Source of the DNA: Haliclona indistincta
Lineage: Eukaryota; Porifera; Demospongiae; Haplosclerida; Chalinidae
NCBI GenBank assembly: GCA_964017065.1
Contig: OZ024787.1
Span: 3,810,503-3,874,502 of the forward strand
Length of the DNA: 64,000 bases
Reading direction: 5' to 3'
The position numbers were made by a program, and so were the translations under genes. The notes beneath the pieces are model-generated. The model did not search any database and was not told where the DNA came from. It saw nothing but the letters and a program-made list of their open reading frames with translations. Positions 56,861 to 64,000 of this stretch are shown here, piece by piece; the first letter of the stretch is position 1, and each line of letters starts with the position of its first letter.

Positions 56861-57229
56861 TTAATGCACAAGTTTTTTGACTTTAGCTACATCATTCTTT
56901 CTTCCAACTACAATTAAAGTACACGGGATTTCCAAACCACCTTGCGGTACTCAGAAGTCTTTTGAGTGTCGCCTTTTGCCAGTGATCTTGCATGAAATAG
57001 AGCCACCACGTCGAAGAAATAACGAACAAATCTTTGATAGCTTTTTAGGCAAATGACCCACTATGTCGCCATCTTTGAGCACACCAACTGCGTAACGGTC
57101 CAAAACATTACCAGTTTCACGAGCACAGCAGAGTATTTCTCCGATTACTGCAGTCCATTTTTCATTGTAGATATGGTACCCCCTCACACAACTTGATATC
57201 CTTGTTTCTACGCGCTGATCCTCCATCAT
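56861..57229 (-). pseudogene. HIRAN-domain protein carried by the pogo-like element (one internal stop)
   Basis: ATG at 57229 (MMEDQRVETR). HIRAN signature: RGYHIYNEKWTAVIGE, CARETGNVLDRYAVGVLKDG, VGHLPKKLSKICSLFLRRGG, CKITGKRRHS. A TGA at 56951-56953 interrupts, and the same frame goes on VPQGGLEIPCTLIVVGRK to a TAA at 56861, so one base change or a small compensating indel separates it from a 122-residue protein. HIRAN domains (as in HLTF) bind 3' ends of single-stranded DNA. It lies within the transposon ends, antisense to and downstream of the transposase, hence a passenger or helper gene. Confidence 0.8.
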
Positions 57230-60200
57230 CGCGCACGTCTTGACTGTGTATAAACAGTAATAATTATTCGCGAGTGATAATTATTCGCGTGTAATAAAAA
57301 TTTCGTTGGATTTTAATTTCGCGGTCGATAGAAGCCGCGAAATTTAAGTCCCGCGAAAATTTAAACAACAAAAGTTTTGTACCGCGAAAAAAACCGGCTC
57401 TACGGTATGTGATTTATACACTATTGATGGTGGGGATCCTGGAGGAGGTCTGTCCTCTTCATCGTCCTCATCTGCTGCCATCTGAGGCACTTCTATATAC
57501 TCTGGTCTATCTCTAAACCCTAGTCTTCTCTTGATCTTCTTGAGGTCAAAGTTCCACCAGAGGTGCATTGCCATGGTGACAAGACAGACAACAAAGGACA
57601 GACAAACAGAGACAATGGTTGCTATTTGATAATCCAAGAGAAGCAGTAGCCAGGCTAACAGTGCTCAGGAGAAATAATTTATGTTGAGAAGATAGAATAC
57701 TTCAATTGCACTCAGATATGTTTTCGTATACACACCTTTCGTGAAGGACCAAAATGTTGAAATACCCATTACGTACACAAGAAATTATGATATAAGCATT
57801 GACAACAGCCAATCGTCCTGAAGTGAAGGAGAATGTCACAGGGAAAGTTAGTCGCACCATCAGAGTCACTCCTGTCCAGAATCGATACTTGTCTTTGTAA
57901 GGTCCTCCATAAGCATCAAACAGTGGCTTGAACTTAGCCACTGGATTCCATCTGTGCTGTGGGATACACTTGTAACTGTATCTCTCCAGCAGAGGAGCAC
58001 ACAACACTAACATAGGATAAGCCAGTCCAATGACCAAGACACCACAGGAGACAACTACCAGAATAAGGTGTTTACCACTACCATACTCAATGTTTCCATC
58101 TACACTCCACACTGTCAGTATACTGTCATTGCATGGCTGCTGAGACATGGAAAGAGCATTAGTGACTGTGAGTAGGATTTTAGTGTAGGACATGAGAAAC
58201 AGTGTAGCTAGTGCTGGGACAGCATGAGAGCCACACAACCTGCATATCCATACAGAGTAGCGACAACCCACAATGATACCATCCATGAGCAGAAACAGGT
58301 AAGCAGGAAAGACAAATTGTAGCCAAGTGTTCCAGTAGCCATCCAGTCCATCAAACAAGCACACTTCAATACCCAGGTCAAGGTTCAGCCATGAGATGAA
58401 CTGGCTCACCACTGGAATACTACCATTATAGGAAAGAAGAAAGCTTCATTGAGCTTCACAATATTAGCATAGAACAGTAGTCCATTGATAGTTCAGACAG
58501 AGACACTCAAGTTGAGGAACATCAACACAGCCACCAACACTATGCCAGCGATGGCAAACACTGGCAACAAGAAAAGATACCAGTTAGAGCAAGTATCACA
58601 GTGGTTGGATCCCAGCATAATACTAAGATGAGACTGGCATTGTCCACAGAGTATACCTGTTCTATTGGCCACACACTGACGATCAGGTGCCATGATGTCA
58701 AATGAGACATTGGATTGATTGCAGTAGTCAAAAGGACAATTAGTAGTACCTGGTATACACTGAGTGTTGTTGATGTAGCCAAACCAACCGTTGCTAGATC
58801 TCAGGAACTTGAAAGGTGTGACTGACAAATTGCATTTGACATTGCTAGTATCCAAAAATTGCTCACATTGACACTGTCCTTTGATCTCAGTGAAGCCAAT
58901 TGGACATTTTAGAATGTCCACTCCAATAGACACACCCCAGTCTGGTGGTCCGCCATCCACTCTGATATCAACCAGTGCTGTTGTTGAGGATGTGTTCTGC
59001 AGGAGAATGTGGAGCTGAAAACATTGAGTGGTTTCATTTTGCCCGTAGTATCGAACTAGTGTTGCATGTTGAGCGGTGACCTTCACAACACCAGGACTAG
59101 TACCACCACAGTCTCCTACTGCTGCTATTGCTGTGTTGATCTCTAGTCCTGGATATGTTTGTGTGTGATGGGTCCTATTAGAACAGTCTGGTAAGTTGGT
59201 GGTGGTGTTACAGAAGCAGACCATGATGGGGTCAGAGGACATGGAGGAGAGTCTGTCAGTGTTACTGAAATTAAAATGTTTCATAAGAGGAGTGTCAAAG
59301 TACCATGAGGTTTCATTAGAATGTCCTACACGAGATATAAAGTCATCACGATCACCATAAAATGTACCACAATCCATCAGTGTAGCTCCATACATATCGC
59401 TGCCTCCTTGCCCTGCTCTGTTTCCCGAGAAGATCACTGAACTAGAAGCTCCATAAAGATTCATGCTACATAATGGATTTGGCATTTTTGAAATGTATAG
59501 TGGCAGTATCACAAAAATTGCTCCGCCATGTTTATCAGCAGTGTTGTTGTATACAGCAACAACTCACCATTGACAATAATGGGGATATAGTCCATGAGTA
59601 CAATACCAGCTCCCTGTGTGTTTCTGTTGTTTTGTATCACATTGCGACCAATAAAAATAAAAAATCCATAAAAGGTCTTCAAAATAACAATTCCAGTCAT
59701 GTTATTATCAGATATTAAACAGTTACGAATAACATTAATACTGCAATCTGCTGATATATTCTCCCATGAACATAGCATAAAACTAAAGTAATCACTTTGA
59801 TCAATCATGATAACTGATTGATTTCCTGAGTTGTTTGAGAATGTGGAATCATCTATTATGTCTGCTGTGCGGCCGCGCACATGTAAAAGTGCTGTCCAAC
59901 TTTGACTTCTCTCAATAATACAGTTATCAATTGTCAATGTTTGATGACCAATAGAATTACCAAAAATCTATAGTACCATCCAAAAGCACGCCACTTAAAA
60001 TTTGCTTAGTAAGTCTCATTCTGGAGTTGCTAAAAACGACATTAGTGCAACAGCCCCTGATAATCACTCCATTCATTGACTGTGTTTCTGTGTGTGTGAT
60101 AGTTGAGTTCAGTATAGACAATGATGAGTCATGTGAGTTGGAACTTAGGGGATAAATCTCACTAGCGAAATGACCTTCATTTTCCACCAAGTCTGTGTTC

Positions 60201-60653
60201 TGAATTGTGATTACTACTCGAGTAGTGTCAAATAAGAAATACATACCTCCTGTACCAACGATATCACCATAATTATGTCCATGAAAGAAGAGACGGTTGC
60301 TTATAGTAAGTGACACATTACCACTACCATTCATCACTGCTCCCAAACCAGCTCCAGAATTAATGTGCATAAAATCATTCTTCATAATTAATGATACTGT
60401 GTTATGTGAGAGCACTAGATGACTCAATAGTACTCTTAAAAAAAAGCTTTAATAAAAAAACTGGAAAGTGTAGGGATGACTCTTAAAAAAGGAAAGGAAC
60501 AAGATGGGATGATGCTTGCAAAAGTAAAGGAACAAGATGGAATAATGCTAAGCTTGCAAATGTAAAAGTCCCAAGTATCCCTACATCAGCGGCTTGCTGC
60601 GACGCAACTGACAAATACGGAATCCTCTTCCTATACCTTTACAATTGTCGATT

Positions 60654-60915
60654 ACTTCATCGGACTGCGTCCTCCAAACACAGCTATCTGCAGCTTATTT
60701 ACAACTGTCAACTACTTCATCGGACTGCGTCCTCCTAAACACAGATACCTCTAGTTATTTACAACCATCAATTACTTCATCGGACTGCGTCCTCCAAACA
60801 CAGATACATCTAGTTATTTACAACTGTCAACTACTTCATCGGACTGCGTCCTCCTAAACACATATACCTCTAGTTATTTACAACCGTCAATTACTCCATC
60901 GGACTGCGTCCTCCT
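60654..60915. repeat. 60-bp tandem array in the FB5 hairpin loop
   Basis: ACTTCATCGGACTGCGTCCTCC recurs at 60654, 60714, 60774, 60833 and (ACTCCATC) 60893. Confidence 0.92.
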
Positions 60916-61073
60916 TCAAGCCGCTGATGTAGGGATACTTGGGACTTTTACATTTGCAAGCTTAGCATTATTCCATCTTGTTCCTTTACTTTTGCAAGCA
61001 TCATCCCATCTTGTTCCTTTCCTTTTTTAAGAGTCATCCCTACACTTTCCAGTTTTTTTATTAAAGCTTTTTT

Positions 61074-61782
61074 ACTTTACTTGTTCCTGTTACTTTTTTG
61101 ATCACTATCAGTTTGAACTTATTATTTGTATTCTATGTTAGATGTTATTACATTTTGACAACTCTGTGAGCAGCAGTTACTAGTCTAGCAGATGTGAACG
61201 TGCACAGCTAGGGTCTGGAGAGTAAGGAGTGTAGTTTAAAATAATGTTTAATAATTATTACCAATCATTCATTGAAAGGTTTAAAATAGTAAAGAGGTTA
61301 AGGACGCAGACAGCAAAATATCAAGTCCAGGTATGATTTGACAACATGATACTTGTTAGTACAGTAGTGGATGAAGGAAGAGTCTAATAGTGACAACTCA
61401 TGGATGCTGCAAGCCTAATAGTACGAGCGAGCACGCCTAGTAGAACCTTGTTGATGTCAATATCACACTCACAGAGGCTTCTAGTCCTTTACAACTTATC
61501 TGCGTGGTGTAGGAACCTTACTGTGCGTAGAATCTTGCTGCCGGTAACTTAGAATACTTGTTCACGTCTGGGTATGTCAGTTTTAACCCGCCATCTGAAG
61601 CTTTAACGAACAGATCAGTGTTACTTAGGGTATAGTACTGCTCTAGACAAATTTCATACCTCTGGCTTGCGCGCTGAAGCGTCCAGAGCAGAGACAAAAC
61701 GCAGTATCGATCGAGATAGCTACAAAACTGATGTGGGCGGAGTTAATGATACGAGCGTCAAGAGGGTTAAATATTAATTTTA
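61074..61782. other. FB5 spacer between hairpin and reading frame
   Basis: No gene or family seen. The GC content rises from about 61400 and the stretch before 61783 may hold the promoter of the FB5 frame. Confidence 0.4.
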
Positions 61783-62256
61783 ATGGCGTATTCAGTCCAA
61801 AACGGCCCAAAAACCATGTTTTTCATGGATTACTCGCTTCTGGTAGTGTTTAATGCCTATCTAAGAAGTAAGTGCACTATTCCAGATGTATACACGTGCA
61901 ATTGTGCAGGTTTGGTAGTGATTCGTTCACTCAGGACAGCGCTAGGCTTACTGAAAGAGGAAAGAAGAAAGAAGAAGAAAGAAGATGAACAATTCGCGTG
62001 GGCGGCGATTTTTGTTTACCACTTTATAAACGTCTACTCGCTTCGCCAAAGGTATTTCCAAGCTCAGAACAATCGCCTGATCAATCCTAGATGTCTGGAA
62101 TCTCGAGAAACGCTACAACAACGAAGATCTTCAACGGCCTCCCTGAGAGTCGCCATCTTGATTTTCGTCGACAAGCAAGCAGTCCCGGCGACTTTCATAG
62201 ACTTCCTACAAGCGCTCGCACTTCAGATTCCTTTAGAGATAGTGAAAATGCAGTAG
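61783..62256 (+). CDS. 157-residue reading frame of hairpin element FB5, unknown
   Basis: ATG at 61783 (MAYSVQNGPKTMFFMDY), a hydrophobic/aromatic start, then a basic run (KEERRKKKKED), an aromatic stretch (WAAIFVYHFINVYSLRQRYF) and a Leu-rich end. No transposase or known domain recognised. Position, start context (TAATGGCGT) and the Lys/Arg/Glu-rich run parallel the tails of FB1-FB3, where the frames are broken. It may be the first exon of the element's protein, or chance. Confidence 0.35.
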   Translation: MAYSVQNGPKTMFFMDYSLLVVFNAYLRSKCTIPDVYTCNCAGLVVIRSLRTALGLLKEERRKKKKEDEQFAWAAIFVYHFINVYSLRQRYFQAQNNRLINPRCLESRETLQQRRSSTASLRVAILIFVDKQAVPATFIDFLQALALQIPLEIVKMQ

Positions 62257-63101
62257 AAATGTATAACAGTGGAGATATGTGCGAAAACTCGTTTTCACAC
62301 ATGAGTAGCCGCCATCTTAGTTCGAGGTCATCCCTACATATCATTGCCGATCGGCAATGATAATGAACCAAATCTAGAATTTTCAAATAAAAATATACCT
62401 CCTCCACTTTGTAGAGCACAACAATTGGTCATAATGGAGTGTGATAGCTCTAGTGTGTAGCTTGTATTGCTGTACTGAGTATCATAGATAATGCCTACTC
62501 CACCACCATATTCATACTCGTAGTCACTGGTATTACACAATGCTGAATGATAGTAGGAGCAGTTGGTGATTAGAACATTGTCACAGTTATGGACTAATAG
62601 TCCACATCCTGTCATGTGTTGTATTGAATTCTTGAGAAAGAAAAGATTCACGACAGTATCAAAGTACATCACAGCTTTGTTATCTAGTCCTCCACAGTTG
62701 ACTACTGTAAGACCTTCAACAGTGATGTTATGAGAGCTACTAAAGTAGAACCCTCCTCTCCCTCTGGTGCAGTTGATAATGACAGTAGACTGCATCACAG
62801 TCTCCTCAGCTCCTGCTACCGGCCACTGACCTTGTCCCTTCAGAGTCAGGTTGTGTACATTACTGACATGTACAAGATCCTCTCTGTCAAAGCTGTGTTC
62901 TCCTTCCAAGAAGATGATGGTGGTGGCAGAGGTGAAGTAGTGGTCCGGTTGGGAGATGTAGTAGGAGAGGTTGTGGCATATCTGGTGTGGAGGACATGAC
63001 TGCTCAGCATCATCAGCTGTGACATAGTAGACATCAGTGGTTGTGAAAGCAGTGAGAGGTACAGCCAACAACAGCAGCAACACTAGTAGTGCAGCAGCCA
63101 T

Positions 63102-63434
63102 CAGCTAGTTAGTAGTCCTGTACTATCAGAGTGTGGAACTCAGGTTGTCAATTGGGTCACAGTGAACACTGAGAAAGGTTTCACTTTTATATTGCTGGAC
63201 TGCTCTCACAAAAGATGTGATGCAAGTTTAATTTGTAGCTTGTTTAAATGCACCATCTGTTGTTGACTGTACAATATCAGTATAGCTACAACTTACCATG
63301 TTTTTCACACACAGGGGATGCAGTACATGTTAATGGATTTCGGTGGAACCACTCTAATTGAGACCCACACAGAGTGTCTAGTTAGATCTTGTAGCTATTA
63401 CGTATACATGGTAGATGCATTAGTGACTAATGCA
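63102..63434. other. Upstream region of the third receptor gene
   Basis: CTTTTATAT at 63184-63192 reads ATATAAAAG on the minus strand, a TATA-like box about 85 bases from the ATG. The stretch 63190-63290 is repeated at 63617-63730 (GCTCTCACAAA, CACCATCTGTTGTTGACTGT), so the promoter region is duplicated. Confidence 0.5.
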
Positions 63435-63590
63435 CAAACTTGCCCTGCTCTGTTCCCGAGAAGATCACTGTTTCCCGAGCTACATAAAAATTCATGGTAC
63501 AAAATGAATTGAATAGCGTGTGTATCACAAGAATTGCTCCGCCATGTTTCTCAGTAGTGTTTTTGTACTGCAGTATTTCCCCACTGACTG
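63435..63590 (-). pseudogene. Receptor gene fragment
   Basis: Matches 59406-59570 of the third receptor (CTTGCCCTGCTCTGTT, AGAAGATCACTG, AATTGCTCCGCCATGTTT) with deletions. It lies between the two copies of the promoter-like segment. Confidence 0.7.
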
Positions 63591-63730
63591 ATAGCTAGCT
63601 AGCACGTATTAGCTAGCTGCTGGATTGCTCTCACAAATGATGTGATACAAGTTAAAGTTGGCTAAATGCACCACCAATGCACCATTTAAATGCACCATCT
63701 GTTGTTGACTGTACAATAATCGGAATAGCT

Positions 63731-64000
63731 AAGAAAATTAAAAAGATTTCTATCGAAATCAAAAGGATGTAGGGTTGTGAAGTCTACCGGCACTGGTCCA
63801 AAATGTAAACTAACAAGGAACAAGCATGGAATGGTAACACGATTGACTTGCTAACAGACCATAGATCTCTACATCAGTGGCTAGTAGCTGTTGACTGCTG
63901 ACACCTGATGTGCATCAGCTTGTGACAAAATATTGATCTTATGTACAGCCACTGATGTAGGGATCTATGGTCTGTTAGCAAGTCAATTGTGTTACCATCC
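63731..64000. mobile_element. Long-hairpin transposon, copy 4 (FB4), cut by window end
   Basis: AAGAAAATTAAAAAGATTTC start, then hairpin arms as in FB2 (ACTAACAAGGAACAAGCATG; ACTGATGTAGGGATCTATGG). The second arm runs off the window. Confidence 0.82.

Larger units (their letters stand above)
55075..57405. mobile_element. Pogo-like DNA transposon with two convergent genes
   Basis: Ends CCGTAGAGCCG(G)TTTTTTTCG at 55075 and the complement to 57405, flanked by TATG on both sides (55071-55074, 57406-57409). It carries a DDE transposase (plus) and a HIRAN-domain gene (minus), tail to tail. It is inserted in the C-terminal coding end of the receptor pseudogene: joining the flanks across one TATG restores a frame SIVYKSHNAVILYY to a stop. 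Both genes have lesions, so this copy is probably not autonomous. Confidence 0.85.
60437..62362. mobile_element. Long-hairpin transposon, larger relative (FB5), in the receptor exon
   Basis: Arms of about 160 bp at 60439-60597 and 60914-61073 are almost perfect complements, with TGTAGGGATGACTC and ATCCCTACATCAGCGGCTTG inside. The loop holds a 60-bp tandem array. A tail follows with TTTTAATGGCGT at 61779, a 157-codon frame, GCCGCCATCTT, TCATCCCTACATA and a perfect 24-bp terminal palindrome (TATCATTGCC...GGCAATGATA). The order of parts equals that of FB1-FB3 though most sequence differs. The insertion splits the receptor between RFGS and HLVLSH. Confidence 0.75.
57410..63101 (-). pseudogene. 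Third beta-helix/multi-membrane receptor, broken by lesions and two transposons
   Basis: N-terminus at 63101 with signal peptide (MAAALLVLLLLLAVPLTAF), then beta-helix repeats to about 62363. The hairpin element FB5 interrupts the exon (62362-60437). The beta-helix resumes at 60436 (HLVLSHNTVSLIMKNDF). Lesions: extra T near 59970 (DGTIDF|GNSIGHQ), shift near 59560 (NGEL|AVYNNTADKHGG), TGA for Gly at 58493-58495 (LSVSV*TINGLLFYANI), shift near 58440 (FFFP|YNGSIP), further breaks near 57720 and 57670. Cys-rich linker (NRTGILCGQC) and membrane domain (FKPLFDAYGGPYKD) follow. The cytoplasmic tail (RPPPGSPPSIV) is cut by the pogo-like element. A TATA-like box is kept at 63184. Family as for the 9599 gene. 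Confidence 0.87.

Overview
This is eukaryotic DNA, AT-rich and intron-bearing, from an early-branching animal, most likely a demosponge. That assignment is an inference. It rests on the mix of TRIM-NHL genes, a DEATH-domain protein of a type common in sponge and cnidarian genomes, giant beta-helix/multi-membrane receptors and an animal AP-5 zeta gene, packed among DNA transposons, hairpin elements and simple repeats.

The backbone of the window is one complete minus-strand gene, AP5Z1 (AP-5 adaptor complex zeta subunit), which I assembled by hand from 21 exons between 39432 and 14087 (825 codons). Intron 12 (32100-19120, about 13 kb) contains a whole gene neighbourhood: three intact TRIM-NHL genes (19694-21826, 23556-25745, 25888-27897), a TRIM pseudogene, an orphan copy of a TRIM 5' end and, on the other strand, a two-exon DEATH-domain gene (29285-30513). 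Intron 10 holds a small repeat-bearing membrane protein gene (33415-33900). Several AP5Z1 introns carry long pyrimidine repeats (on the sense strand) right against their 3' splice sites.

Left of AP5Z1 (1-14 kb): a duplicated AP5Z1 last exon, a decayed beta-helix receptor, a LINE nested in a TTAA-flanked element, a TA-flanked MITE, and one intact 1241-residue beta-helix/multi-membrane receptor gene (9599-13324) convergent with AP5Z1.

Right of AP5Z1 (39.5-64 kb): minisatellites (40.2-43.7 kb); a pair of secreted-protein genes, one intact (47571-48431) and one frameshifted, with AP5Z1 relics between them; a RecQ-like helicase relic; copies of a long-hairpin transposon family; a pogo-like transposon with an antisense HIRAN-domain gene; and a third beta-helix receptor gene (63101 to about 57410). 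That last gene is broken by stops and frameshifts and by two transposon insertions.

The nearest things to an undescribed system are the hairpin element family (five copies, one with a 157-codon reading frame), the HIRAN passenger in the pogo-like element, and the dense nesting of immune-type genes inside AP5Z1.
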